Shown: positions 1-8,317 of the stretch, one piece after another
How the letters are laid out: the number at the start of each line of letters is the position of its first letter
How positions within the stretch are numbered: position 1 is the stretch's first letter
NCBI GenBank assembly: GCA_030432195.1
Contig: JAUIHE010000005.1
Span: forward strand, 1-53,907
Reading direction: 5' to 3'
Source of the DNA: Alphaproteobacteria bacterium
GTDB lineage: Bacteria > Pseudomonadota > Alphaproteobacteria > UBA7985 > JAUIBT01
Length of the DNA: 53,907 bases
Notes under the pieces: model-generated
Database searches by the model: none
Told to the model about the DNA's origin: nothing
The model's input: the letters and a program-made list of their open reading frames with translations, nothing else
Translations under genes and position numbers: made by a program

Positions 1-62
1 AACAGGTCGCCGGGCGAACGACCCTCCATTAGGCGGTCAAGAACGTCTTTATCGATGCTCAT
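1..62 (-). CDS. IS256-family transposase, N-terminal 20 residues (partial)
   Basis: Only the first 20 codons are present; they read MSIDKDVLDRLMEGRSPGDL. This matches the usual start of IS256-type (mutator-like) DDE transposases, which open with a short helix ending in a GR-P-DLF motif. The ATG is at 62-60 and follows an AGAGGAG Shine-Dalgarno sequence with normal spacing. The catalytic DDE residues lie outside the window, so intactness of the enzyme cannot be judged. The assignment rests on this short motif together with the inverted-repeat-like end just upstream. Confidence 0.75.
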   Translation of the reverse strand, partial: MSIDKDVLDRLMEGRSPGDL

Positions 63-120
63 ACGTGGATCTCCTCTGTGAGCAGTTACCACGTCAGCGC
101 ACAAAATTCAGGATAGTCCC
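1..120 (-). mobile_element. IS256-family insertion sequence, left part only
   Basis: One end of an insertion sequence runs off the window edge. On the minus strand the outer end GGGACTATCCTGAATTTTGT is typical of IS256-family terminal inverted repeats, and about 58 bases inside it a transposase reading frame begins after a GAGGAG ribosome site. The exact outer boundary could lie a few bases further, up to about 124. The target duplication cannot be checked because the other end is outside the window. The element has inserted into the gene that follows at 108-836. Confidence 0.8.
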
Positions 121-836
121 TCTTTTTCTTCCTTGAACCAGGCATCAAGACCTTCGGACACTTCGGGTGACGATCGCTTGAGACCGTTTTGGTGGGTCGC
201 ATCTTGAACCAATGATTTCCAACCCGCTCCCATCTGGGTAAAGCGCTCGACCCCCGCGCCATCGCTGTTCAAAAAGAGTTTAAACTCTGAGAGAAGAAAG
301 GCCTGCTCCTTGTCATCGACGGCCATTTGCGCCTGTAAGAGCTCGCATTGCGTCGCAATCCAAGTCCACGACCAATGAAACAAAGACGTCCGTCGCAACA
401 TAGTCCCCGGAATAGAGACCGGCGATTGGTTCGCTTGGGTTACAAATTCGTTCGAGATTGTAATGACCGCATCAATCGCATTATCGCGGGCTAGCTCTAC
501 GTAGCGCTTGACCTGTTCTTGGTCTAAATTGTTGCGTCCAACCTTGGCTTCAATCAGCGCGGTCCAAACCTTGGAGCCGCTGGTGATTTCCACATAACCA
601 TCGGGCTGGTCGCCGCCGCTACCGCCCTGCTGAAAGGTGACTTCTGTCCAGGCCCGGATGCTGGTTCGCTTGCCAATGCGCTGGCCAACACTGCCAAAAA
701 TTGCACTCGCGAGTTCCGGTATTTGCGGCACAAGCGCCAAAAATATGGACGTCATCCGGTTTTCACGATTGCTGACGGCAAGATCAGGAAACAAGCGCGC
801 TGGGCGCCCCGACTTGAGTGTAGCGGGTAGTTGCAT
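108..836 (-). pseudogene. PD-(D/E)XK-like nuclease-family protein, truncated by the IS
   Basis: The frame encodes about 242 residues from an ATG at 836 preceded by AGAAGG. The ORF track starts 30 bases earlier at a TTG, which is less likely. The region PDGYVEI followed by ALIEAKVG has the D...ExK spacing of PD-(D/E)XK nuclease folds. As far as I recall, close relatives are longer uncharacterised proteins, sometimes called stress-response proteins, that begin with MQLPATLKSGRPARLFP. The frame runs straight into the insertion sequence: the last residues GLS and the TGA stop are encoded by the terminal repeat. The native C-terminus is therefore lost. Function is not known, and a truncated product may or may not be stable. 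Confidence 0.7.
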
Positions 837-985
837 CAATGTTGGCCTTCTGACACTTGGCGCCAACAGTTAGGCGCGCAGAAAGGCTAGCCCCCGGCAC
901 ACAAGCGATGCAACTAGTTGTCTACATATTTCATGAAACTGGCTATGCGAGTAGCGCCTGCCCCCTGCGTCCGGCTAGTCCGCCC

Positions 986-2317
986 TTACAGGCGGCGCCG
1001 GTCCAAGACGGGTTGCAAGGCGATTGGCTGCGGTCCGCCGGTGGCCCAGTCCAGCAGTTCGGCAGTATGGATGATCGGCGCGCCCTCGCCAGCTTCTTTC
1101 AAACCACGGCCAATTTGCGAGATACAGCCGATGTTGCCCGTAGCCAGGATGTCCGGAGCGGTCTCCTGAATGGTGGCGACCTTGGCATCCAACAGCTTGC
1201 CAGCGATCTCGGGCTGCAAAATGTTATAGGTGCCTGCCGATCCACAGCACAAATGCGCGTTGCGCGGCTGGCGCACCTCAAACCCAGCCGCCGCCAGCAG
1301 CGCCACCGGTTGCAGCTTGATTTGTTGGCCGTGCTGCATAGAGCAAGCCGAATGGTAGGTGAGCCGCATGCCCCGCGCTTCGGGCCGGGCTTCTTTCAAG
1401 CCGATCCTATCCAGCCACTCGGTAATATCTTTGGCCAGGCCAGCTACGACAGCCGCTTTTTCAGCATAGGCCGGATCGCCCGCCAGCATGTGGCCGTAGT
1501 CCTTCACGGTCGTCCCGCAGCCCGAAGCATTGATGACAAAAGCGTCCAGACCCGCTCCGCCGCCCGCCTCGGTCAGAGCCCAGATTGCATCCACCATGGC
1601 CCGCGCGTCATCCAGCGCGTCTTTGCCCATGTGGTGCGCTAGCGAACCACAACAGCCCACGTCGGGGTAGATCACCTGGCAGTCGTGACGTTGCAGCAGG
1701 CGCAGCGTCGCCGCATTGATTGACGGCGCTAGCGCACGTTGCGCACAGCCCGGCAGCATGGCGACGCGATAGGTTTGCTGGCTCTGGGCCTCGTAGGTTC
1801 CGGGGCGATCGCTGGGCTCGGGGGTAGGTAGGTGCTCAGGCACTAAGTCCAGCATAGCGCGCATGACCGGTGTCGGGGCCAAAGCGCGGAAGGGGCGCGC
1901 CAGCCAACCCAACTTCATCGCAAGACCAAAACGACGATGATAGGGGATCAATGCCGCCAACAGGGCGCGTGTCCAGCGATCCACTAAGGGGCGCTTATAG
2001 GTGGCCTCGACATGCTGGCGGCCCAGATCGACTAGATGCATATAGTCCACCGACGACGGGCAAGTCGTCATGCACGACAAACAGGACAAGCAACGATCCA
2101 GATGCTGCACCACTTCGCGGGTCGCTGGCCGATCGTTCTCGAACATGTCCTTCATCAAATAGATGCGTCCGCGCGGGCTATCCAGCTCGTCGCCAAGCGT
2201 CACATAGGTCGGACAGGTCGAGGTACACATGCCGCAATGAACACAGGTGCGTAAGATGGCATCGGCAGCGGCCAAGCGCTCATCTTTGAGCTGATCGGGG
2301 CTGAAGTGGGTCTGCAT
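986..2317 (-). CDS. glcF: Glycolate oxidase iron-sulfur subunit GlcF
   Basis: This is the electron-transfer subunit of membrane-associated glycolate dehydrogenase, which oxidises glycolate to glyoxylate. The 443-residue protein has two N-terminal 4Fe-4S motifs, CVHCGMCTSTCP at residues 25-36 and CLSCLSCMTTCP at residues 76-87. Two CCG-type motifs follow (VGCCGS and HLCCGS), as in the GlcF/heterodisulfide-reductase family. It is the last gene of glcD-glcE-glcF and starts 11 bases after the glcE stop, which supports one operon. Length and motif order are normal for the family. No glcC-type regulator, glcG or malate synthase is adjacent. Confidence 0.95.
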   Translation of the reverse strand: MQTHFSPDQLKDERLAAADAILRTCVHCGMCTSTCPTYVTLGDELDSPRGRIYLMKDMFENDRPATREVVQHLDRCLSCLSCMTTCPSSVDYMHLVDLGRQHVEATYKRPLVDRWTRALLAALIPYHRRFGLAMKLGWLARPFRALAPTPVMRAMLDLVPEHLPTPEPSDRPGTYEAQSQQTYRVAMLPGCAQRALAPSINAATLRLLQRHDCQVIYPDVGCCGSLAHHMGKDALDDARAMVDAIWALTEAGGGAGLDAFVINASGCGTTVKDYGHMLAGDPAYAEKAAVVAGLAKDITEWLDRIGLKEARPEARGMRLTYHSACSMQHGQQIKLQPVALLAAAGFEVRQPRNAHLCCGSAGTYNILQPEIAGKLLDAKVATIQETAPDILATGNIGCISQIGRGLKEAGEGAPIIHTAELLDWATGGPQPIALQPVLDRRRL

Positions 2318-2328
2318 ATCAAAGGCCC

Positions 2329-3525
2329 TTAGAAATCAGAGTAGAGGCGCAAAGGATTGAGGCGACCTTCGGGATCGAACGCGCGCTTGATGCCGCCCTG
2401 CAGCTCGGCTTGCAGCGGGCCCAGCGGCTCAAAGGGCTGGTCATCCGAGCCGATAAGTTGGGTCTTTTGCCCCGGCAGTCCTTCCAGGTCAGCGCGGGTG
2501 ATGGCTTGATCGCTCGCTAACCACACCAGGTTGCCGCCCCAGTCCGCCAGCATTTTCAAGCCGCAGCCCTCATAGCGAGCGCGAAGCTGCGCCATAAGCG
2601 CGGCAGCCTCGCTTGGCTTCGGCTTGATGCGCCACAAGCATTCCGGCTGTCCAAGCACGGGCGCAAGGTTCTTAATCGACCGCCAGATAGCGGCCGATTG
2701 CTCCTGGTCCAAATGGCTCCAACTTAGCCCCTGGCCTGGAACCTGTTTGGCCAACAGTTCGGCAATTTTCTCGCTGCGGTAGGCCACCGAAGGCTCAAGA
2801 CCTTCAATTTCAATCAGGCTTACAGCGTCGTCAAAACCAAGCCTGGCCGCGGCTGACGTTGGCAGATAGGCCGCCGCCACTGGGTCGTAGGGCGAACGGC
2901 TCACCGCGATCAGCGCGGCCAAGTGCTGTGCTTCGCTCAATCCCTGAACTACGACCGTGCGGCGCAGCTCCATCAAAGGCGCGGTCTTCAGCGTAACCTG
3001 GCTCAATACGCCCAGGGTTCCCCACGAGCCTGTCATGAGCTTGCAAAGGTCATAACCGGACACGTTCTTCATGACCCGGCCACCGGACTTGATGGCCTCG
3101 CCTTGACCATTGACGAAGTGAACGCCCAGTAAGTGGTCGCGGGGACCGCCGCGATAGGCGCGCCGCGAGCCCGCCAAGTTGGCCGCAATCGCCCCGCCCA
3201 CGGTGGCGCTAGCCTCGGGCTTGCCGAATAGGCCCGCATAGTCAGGGGGATCAAAAGCCAGGCGGTGGCCGCCAGCGGCAAGCTCGCTTTCCAGATCGGC
3301 CAGCTTGGTGCCCGGCCCACATTGCACCACCATTTCAGCGGGATAGAAAAAGTCGATCCCCGCCAGGCCCGCCGTCGTCAGGATCTGAGCGCCCGCCGCC
3401 GGAGCCCGGCCCCAGGCAGCCTTACTGCCGCCACCTTCAATGGTCAGCGGACCGTCGGCAGCCGCCACCATTGCCTGAAGCTCTTCCGCAGAACTGGGCC
3501 GCAATACATGGTTGGTCTGGGTCAT
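2329..3525 (-). CDS. glcE: Glycolate oxidase FAD-binding subunit GlcE
   Basis: This 398-residue FAD-linked oxidase subunit pairs with GlcD and GlcF. The N-terminal PCMH-type FAD fold is seen as TIEGGGSKAAWG, FDPPDYAG...ATVGGAIAANLAGS and VSGYDLCKLMTGSWGTLGV. The ORF track begins 25 codons upstream, but the ATG at 3525 is preferred because it overlaps the glcD stop as ATGA and gives MTQTNHVLRPSSAEEL, where GlcE homology begins. The 4-base overlap implies translational coupling with glcD. Confidence 0.93.
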   Translation of the reverse strand: MTQTNHVLRPSSAEELQAMVAAADGPLTIEGGGSKAAWGRAPAAGAQILTTAGLAGIDFFYPAEMVVQCGPGTKLADLESELAAGGHRLAFDPPDYAGLFGKPEASATVGGAIAANLAGSRRAYRGGPRDHLLGVHFVNGQGEAIKSGGRVMKNVSGYDLCKLMTGSWGTLGVLSQVTLKTAPLMELRRTVVVQGLSEAQHLAALIAVSRSPYDPVAAAYLPTSAAARLGFDDAVSLIEIEGLEPSVAYRSEKIAELLAKQVPGQGLSWSHLDQEQSAAIWRSIKNLAPVLGQPECLWRIKPKPSEAAALMAQLRARYEGCGLKMLADWGGNLVWLASDQAITRADLEGLPGQKTQLIGSDDQPFEPLGPLQAELQGGIKRAFDPEGRLNPLRLYSDF

Positions 3526-4982
3526 GCAGCGATCCTCTGGCCTTTGGTGTCGGCAGGGTTGATATCCAACGGGAAGACCTTGGCGCCGTTGAGCAACCAC
3601 AGCGGATCGAAGACCCGCTTGATCCGCATTTGCTGTTGCAAGTCGGTCTCGTTGAACATCAACATCATGGCATCGCGCTTTTCGATGCCGACGCCATGCT
3701 CTCCGGTGATGCAGCCGCCCACTTCGACGCAGATCTTAAGAATGTCTTCGCCCGCAGCTTCAACGCGGTCGATTTCGCCGGGCGCGTTGGCATCGTAAAG
3801 GATCAGGGGATGCAGATTGCCGTCGCCTGCGTGAAAAATATTGGCGATCTGGAAGCCATAGGCTTCACCCACTTGCTTGATGCGCGACAAGACCTCGGGC
3901 AACTTTCCGGTCGGAATGGTGCCGTCCATACACAGGTAGTCCGGGCTAATCTGCCCCATAGCCCCAAAGGCGGACTTGCGGCCGCGCCAGATGGCTTCGG
4001 CCTGCGTGGCGTTTTCCGCCAATTTGATGCTGACCGGATCGTAATGGCCCGCGATCTCCTGGATCCGCGCTTCTTGCGCCTCGATTTCCAGCTCCGAGCC
4101 CTCGACCTCAATGATCAACAGCGCCTGAGCATCGGTAGGATAGCCCGCTTTTGCGAAGGCCTCGGAAGCCAAAATGGCGGGCTTGTCCATAAACTCGATT
4201 GCCACAGGCACGATACCTTGACCGATGATCTCGGCCACACAAGCGCCTGCTAACTCCTCGGACTTGAAGCCAACCAGCATGGGACGCGCGCCCTCGGGCT
4301 TGGGCAAGATGCGCACCAACACCTCGGTCACAACACCCAGCATGCCTTCTGAACCGGTGAAGAGGCCCAACAGGTCATAGCCGTCGCCGTCCATCGCCTC
4401 TGAGCCAATGGTCGTGATGCGTCCATCCATCAACACAACGGTCAGGCCCAACAGGTTGTTGGTGGTGACCCCGTATTTCAGGCAGTGGGCGCCGCCAGAA
4501 TTCATGGCAACGTTACCCGCGATTGTGCAAGCAAGCTGGCTGGAAGGGTCGGGCGCATAAAAGAAATTCTCCAGCTCGACAGCGTTGGAGACGTTGATAT
4601 TGGTCACGCCGGCCTGCACCCGCGCACAACGGTTGTCATAGTCGATATCCAAGACCTGGTTCATCTTGGACACACCCAGAATAACCGCGTCTTGCGTCGG
4701 CAGCGCGCCACCGGCTAGCGAGGTGCCCGAACCGCGCGCGATGACCTTGATGCCTTGGTCATGGCAATAGGCCAACAGGCGGGCAACTTCTGTGGTGCTC
4801 CGTGGCAGAACCACCGCCAGCGGGACTTGGCGATAGGCGGACAGGCCATCGGTCTCATAGACCTTGAGCGCCAAGCCTTCACAAATCAAATCGCCAGGAT
4901 TATCGAGCAGCGCGCGCAAGGCGTCTTGGATTTCTGCACGGCGCGCCATAATGGCAGGATCGGGGGCGGGCATGGGAATCAT
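3522..4982 (-). CDS. glcD: Glycolate oxidase subunit GlcD
   Basis: This 486-residue catalytic FAD subunit of glycolate dehydrogenase has the PCMH FAD-binding signature GSGTSLAGGALP followed by the FAD-oxidase C-terminal domain with GDGNLHPLI and GEHGVGIEKRD. It is the first gene of the glcDEF operon. A 9-base perfect inverted repeat about 47-69 bases upstream is a possible operator. D-lactate dehydrogenases share this fold, but the three-gene order with GlcE and GlcF supports glycolate as substrate. Confidence 0.94.
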   Translation of the reverse strand: MIPMPAPDPAIMARRAEIQDALRALLDNPGDLICEGLALKVYETDGLSAYRQVPLAVVLPRSTTEVARLLAYCHDQGIKVIARGSGTSLAGGALPTQDAVILGVSKMNQVLDIDYDNRCARVQAGVTNINVSNAVELENFFYAPDPSSQLACTIAGNVAMNSGGAHCLKYGVTTNNLLGLTVVLMDGRITTIGSEAMDGDGYDLLGLFTGSEGMLGVVTEVLVRILPKPEGARPMLVGFKSEELAGACVAEIIGQGIVPVAIEFMDKPAILASEAFAKAGYPTDAQALLIIEVEGSELEIEAQEARIQEIAGHYDPVSIKLAENATQAEAIWRGRKSAFGAMGQISPDYLCMDGTIPTGKLPEVLSRIKQVGEAYGFQIANIFHAGDGNLHPLILYDANAPGEIDRVEAAGEDILKICVEVGGCITGEHGVGIEKRDAMMLMFNETDLQQQMRIKRVFDPLWLLNGAKVFPLDINPADTKGQRIAA

Positions 4983-5028
4983 GGCAACGGCCTCTACTTG
5001 CTGACAGAGGCCCGTGTCGGCCTCAAAA

Positions 5029-5051
5029 CTTGGTAAACTTTTTTTACCAAG
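5029..5051. promoter_or_regulatory. Candidate operator: 9-bp inverted repeat upstream of glcD
   Basis: CTTGGTAAA and TTTACCAAG form a perfect 9-base inverted repeat around a 5-base centre, 47-69 bases upstream of the glcD ATG. TGGT...ACCA half-sites occur in operators of the FadR branch of GntR regulators, which control many 2-hydroxyacid genes, but the spacing here is wider than the usual short centre. A hairpin in the 5' leader is an alternative reading. The cognate regulator is not in the window. Confidence 0.35.
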
Positions 5052-5155
5052 CGAGCATAAGGCAATTTTTCAAGCCTGCCAAATTGATTCCGTACCCTCT
5101 CTCATAACATAAGTCACGATTCCGAAATATGGGACACTTTGCCGGGCTCTTTGCA

Positions 5156-6055
5156 TCAAGCCGGGCGAGAAGCGAGCTCTAGCACCGCGTCGGCAAAGGC
5201 TTTTGGCGCTTCTTGCGGCGCATTGTGCCCGACTCCCGCCAAGACGCGCCGCTGGTATGCGGCAGCAAAGTGGTGACTTTCTTTGTCCGCCTGGCTGGGT
5301 GGGTCCACGCCGTCATCTGCGCCCAACACAACGATGGTTGGCACCGATATCACGGGTTGAGCCTCCAGGCGGTCCTCAATGGCCTGATAGGCAGGATCAC
5401 CGGCCACAACGCCATAGCGATGCTGGTAGGAGTGCAACACCACATCAACAAAATCGGGATTGTCAAAAGCGGCAGCGCTGCGGGCGTAAGTGGCTTCATC
5501 AAAAGCCCAGCTGGGCGACCAAAGCGCCCAGATATGCCGACAAAGCTCAAAGCGATTTTGCGTCAAACCATCCCGGCCGCGCGCGGTATGAAAATAGTAC
5601 TGATACCAAAACCGCGTCTCTTCTTCGGGTGAGCCGGGACGCCCCGCGTTGGGGATGTCTTGCAGGTTATAGCCGTGCCCGGCGCTCACCAAGCCGACGA
5701 CGCGCTCGGGCCACAAAGCGGCAACGATACAGGCTGCGCGACCGCCCCAATCATAGCCGCCCAGCACAGCCTTTTCGATGCCCAGCGCATCCATAAAGGC
5801 CAACAGATCAGCGGCCAGGGCTGCTTGCTGGCCCGAACGCATGGTCTCGGGGCTCAAGAACCGGGTGGGACCATAGCCGCGCAAATAGGGCACGAAACAG
5901 CGATAGCCCTGTGCCGCAAGCTGGTCACAGACCTCATCAAAACAATGCACATCATAAGGAAAGCCGTGCAGCAAGATCACCGGCAGGCCGTTTGCCGGGC
6001 CGCGCTCGACATAGCCAATGTCCAAAACACCGGCGACAACCTGCTTGATATCCAT
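5156..6055 (-). CDS. Alpha/beta hydrolase, epoxide hydrolase/dehalogenase-like
   Basis: The 299-residue protein has the alpha/beta-hydrolase oxyanion motif HGFP (residues 30-33), an aspartate nucleophile in GGYDWGG (Asp102), an acidic residue in GADDGVD (about 247-251) and the catalytic His in GVGHNAPQEAP (His277). An Asp rather than Ser nucleophile points to soluble epoxide hydrolases or haloalkane/fluoroacetate dehalogenases. The substrate cannot be read from sequence. There is no signal peptide, so it is probably cytoplasmic. The start lies 5 bases after the TerB-like gene stop, and an AGGAGG sequence overlaps that stop but sits unusually close to the ATG. The two genes may be co-transcribed. 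Confidence 0.85.
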   Translation of the reverse strand: MDIKQVVAGVLDIGYVERGPANGLPVILLHGFPYDVHCFDEVCDQLAAQGYRCFVPYLRGYGPTRFLSPETMRSGQQAALAADLLAFMDALGIEKAVLGGYDWGGRAACIVAALWPERVVGLVSAGHGYNLQDIPNAGRPGSPEEETRFWYQYYFHTARGRDGLTQNRFELCRHIWALWSPSWAFDEATYARSAAAFDNPDFVDVVLHSYQHRYGVVAGDPAYQAIEDRLEAQPVISVPTIVVLGADDGVDPPSQADKESHHFAAAYQRRVLAGVGHNAPQEAPKAFADAVLELASRPA

Positions 6056-6060
6056 ACCTC

Positions 6061-6483
6061 CTAGGCGCGCATATAGCGGGCGCGCGCGCCGCGTTCGATA
6101 GCCGCCGCAGCCAAGCGATCGACGCCAATCCCCTGACGCAGCGCCATGAGCAACTCGGACTCTTCGACCGAGACCACACTGTCCGCCGCCGCGACATCAC
6201 AGGCCAAAGCGTAGGCCGTTTCGCGCAGGTGGCTGGGCAGCATCTCGCCAATGAGCGTCAAGATCGTGTCCAGTCCGTCCTCGTCGGCCGCCAAAATCGC
6301 GGCGTATTGGTTCGCTGCATGGTGCAAATCTTCCAGGCGATAGCCCTCAAACACCGGCAAGCGCTCCAAGAGCTGCGCCATGCGGTTGATTTCGACCTCG
6401 GCGACTTCACCGTCGGCGGCCGCCACCAGGCGCATCGTATAAATCAGGGCGTCGTGATAGTCAGCCATCGGGGATTCTTTCAT
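6061..6483 (-). CDS. TerB-family protein
   Basis: This small acidic helical protein (140 residues, or 135 from the second Met at 6468) has the pattern of TerB/DjlA-type domains: YTMRLVAAADGEVAEVEINRM and a second acidic helix CDVAAADSVVSVEESELL. Such domains bind divalent cations through paired acidic helices in TerB itself. Many stand-alone members have no known role and do not confer tellurite resistance. Neither start has a strong ribosome site. MADYHDALIY resembles usual family starts, so 6468 is a good alternative. It precedes the hydrolase gene by 5 bases. Confidence 0.75.
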   Translation of the reverse strand: MKESPMADYHDALIYTMRLVAAADGEVAEVEINRMAQLLERLPVFEGYRLEDLHHAANQYAAILAADEDGLDTILTLIGEMLPSHLRETAYALACDVAAADSVVSVEESELLMALRQGIGVDRLAAAAIERGARARYMRA

Positions 6484-6690
6484 TCTTGTTGCTTTGCTGT
6501 GGGCCAGGCCAGCGCCGCGCAGTTGCGGCGGCGGCGGTCATACCCAACCTGCCTACCAATCTAGGCGTTCTGGCTGCTATCAGCAAGACGACTGCACCGA
6601 TTACGCTTATTCTTGACGGCAGAAAATTTATAGCGTACACATAGGGAACATAGCATGTACATCGTGGTGCGTGCGATTTTGGAGTGTTGC

Positions 6691-7296
6691 ATGCGCAAGT
6701 GGAGCATCTGGCGGACTATATGGCTAAGTTTGTTCATCGTCTTTTGTAGCCTAGAGGCCGTCTATCAGGCCAACAATGCCTACATGTGGCACAAGACCAG
6801 CCAGCTCTACAAAGAATTTGAGCCTCAGCTGGAGGTGCCCAGTGTAGCTCGATTCAATTTGTTCGATATATATTATTACTGCAAACAACCTCTTGATAAT
6901 TGCCTCGAAAGGCGACTCCGAGAAGGAGTAGCGCCTGCTAGCAACCTGTCTACTGCTCAAAATGATTGTTCAGATGTAAATGGGCGATATTGCCCGGTAT
7001 ACAAAGAAATGAAATTTTCTACCAAATGCGAAACATTGGAGCGTTATGGAATATTTAGAAAAATGATATCTTTTTGTTTCATTTTTAATGAATCATCTAC
7101 GTCAGAAATGATTGTTACTTACGAGACAATTTTGCCAATTTGGCGTAGACCATTTTTCATTATCGGTTCTCTTTTATTCGGCATGCCAGATTGGACACAT
7201 GAAAGAATTTGTTACGGGAGGTATCATAAAGCATTCAAACCCGAACTTATGAGGGAAGAATGTTATGTCACTAAAATTGGAGTTAGACATGGGTAA
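6691..7296 (+). CDS. AT-rich, cysteine-containing membrane-anchored protein, unknown
   Basis: I do not recognise a family. From the ATG at 6691, which follows TTGGAG at good spacing, the product has about 201 residues. The ORF-track start at 6655 also has an AGGGAA site. An N-terminal hydrophobic segment (WRTIWLSLFIVFCSLEAVYQ) is likely a signal anchor. The rest carries many cysteines, suggesting disulfides outside the cytoplasm, and a second hydrophobic stretch (RPFFIIGSLLFGMP) lies near the C-terminus. Base composition is clearly more AT-rich than the neighbours, suggesting acquisition. The 3' end overlaps the lipase gene by 32 bases, so the two are probably translated together. A role as an inhibitor or immunity partner of the lipase is a guess. 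Confidence 0.65.
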   Translation: MRKWSIWRTIWLSLFIVFCSLEAVYQANNAYMWHKTSQLYKEFEPQLEVPSVARFNLFDIYYYCKQPLDNCLERRLREGVAPASNLSTAQNDCSDVNGRYCPVYKEMKFSTKCETLERYGIFRKMISFCFIFNESSTSEMIVTYETILPIWRRPFFIIGSLLFGMPDWTHERICYGRYHKAFKPELMREECYVTKIGVRHG

Positions 7297-8215
7297 TGTA
7301 TTTACTGCAGCACAGGCCTCGCGTGTTGCTTATTTTGGGGCCTACGAAGATCCTGAAGGAGCAGGTCGTAGAAGTTTGATCAATGGAGAACTGATTGGCA
7401 ATTTGCATGATAAAAGGAGTGGCTTTTCGGCAGCGGCCTGGAAAGTTGGCAAGAACTATTACATCGCCTTCGCGGGCACCAGCTTGCGCGACATGGGCGA
7501 CTTGAAGACCGATTTCAGACTTGGAGCTGGTTATGTACCTGAGAGTATCCATACGGGCCACAGGCACGCCTCGCGCCATCTAGGCGATTTCATCACCGGC
7601 GCTAGCATGCGATTGGGTCCAAAAAAGCTAACTCAGTGGGGATTGGCTCGCCAATTTGTTCGCAGAATGGCAAAAGAACACCCTGAAGCCAGCTTCACTG
7701 TTGCTGGTCATTCGCTGGGCGGCGCTTTGGCCCAGCACGTCGCGGATGAAGGCAGCGTCTCGCAAGTCTTTGCATTTAATGCCCCCGGATTTGTTGGCGG
7801 CGGCGGCGTCGAAAAAAAGGTTCGCCATTACGATTCCAAAGATAATCCCTTTGCGGTGCTGCAAAACTCGATCAATGGCTTGGGAACGCGCTGGGCATCG
7901 GATAATCCAAACCACTCCAAAAGGGTTACAGCGGCCATAGGCCACGGCGGCGGGGACACCTTTCCCGTGGCTTTTGGCCAGGATGTGCGCTGGCCACTTA
8001 TCCATGCAACCCAGATGCAGGACGACGGCGTCATTTCATATTCAAACCATCAATACGATCACATAGCCGAGCGAAAAAAGGCCGCCCGCCGTGGCCGTAC
8101 CATGGAAGATGCCGCCAAAGTCAACGGGACCTACTACAGCAAAGCTGGCGTTCGAAAATACATGCAAACGATTGCTGAGCCCTCTGATCCACACACCTTC
8201 CAGCTTGGTGGCTAG
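7265..8215 (+). CDS. Class-3 lipase-like alpha/beta hydrolase
   Basis: This 316-residue protein has the lipase-3 pattern: YIAFAGTS (oxyanion strand) and the nucleophile elbow VAGHSLGGALAQHVA with Ser150. Candidate acids are Asp190/Asp193 (HYDSKDNPF), and candidate histidines lie in LIHATQMQDD or SNHQYDHIAE. It has no signal peptide. The GAGGGAAG site 7 bases before the ATG at 7265 supports this start. The first part is AT-rich like the preceding gene, then composition becomes GC-rich. The lack of a signal and the overlap with an AT-rich membrane protein would fit a secreted phospholipase effector with an inhibitor, but no secretion genes are visible. A plain intracellular lipase is equally possible. 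Confidence 0.8.
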   Translation: MSLKLELDMGNVFTAAQASRVAYFGAYEDPEGAGRRSLINGELIGNLHDKRSGFSAAAWKVGKNYYIAFAGTSLRDMGDLKTDFRLGAGYVPESIHTGHRHASRHLGDFITGASMRLGPKKLTQWGLARQFVRRMAKEHPEASFTVAGHSLGGALAQHVADEGSVSQVFAFNAPGFVGGGGVEKKVRHYDSKDNPFAVLQNSINGLGTRWASDNPNHSKRVTAAIGHGGGDTFPVAFGQDVRWPLIHATQMQDDGVISYSNHQYDHIAERKKAARRGRTMEDAAKVNGTYYSKAGVRKYMQTIAEPSDPHTFQLGG

Positions 8216-8238
8216 GGGAATGCCGAGAGACAGTAGGC

Positions 8239-8266
8239 GCCTTCGAGACCGTTTTGCCTCGAAGGC
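8239..8266. terminator. Hairpin between convergent lipase and helicase genes
   Basis: GCCTTCGAG and CTCGAAGGC form a perfect 9-bp stem around a 10-base loop, 23 bases after the lipase stop and before the helicase gene that points the other way. There is no clear T-run on either strand, so intrinsic termination is uncertain. It may act as a transcript-end stabiliser. Confidence 0.4.
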
Positions 8267-8317
8267 CGTGGGCTAGAGCGTCCGGTTTGTTGCCATATTG
8301 GCACCGGTCGCCGGGAT

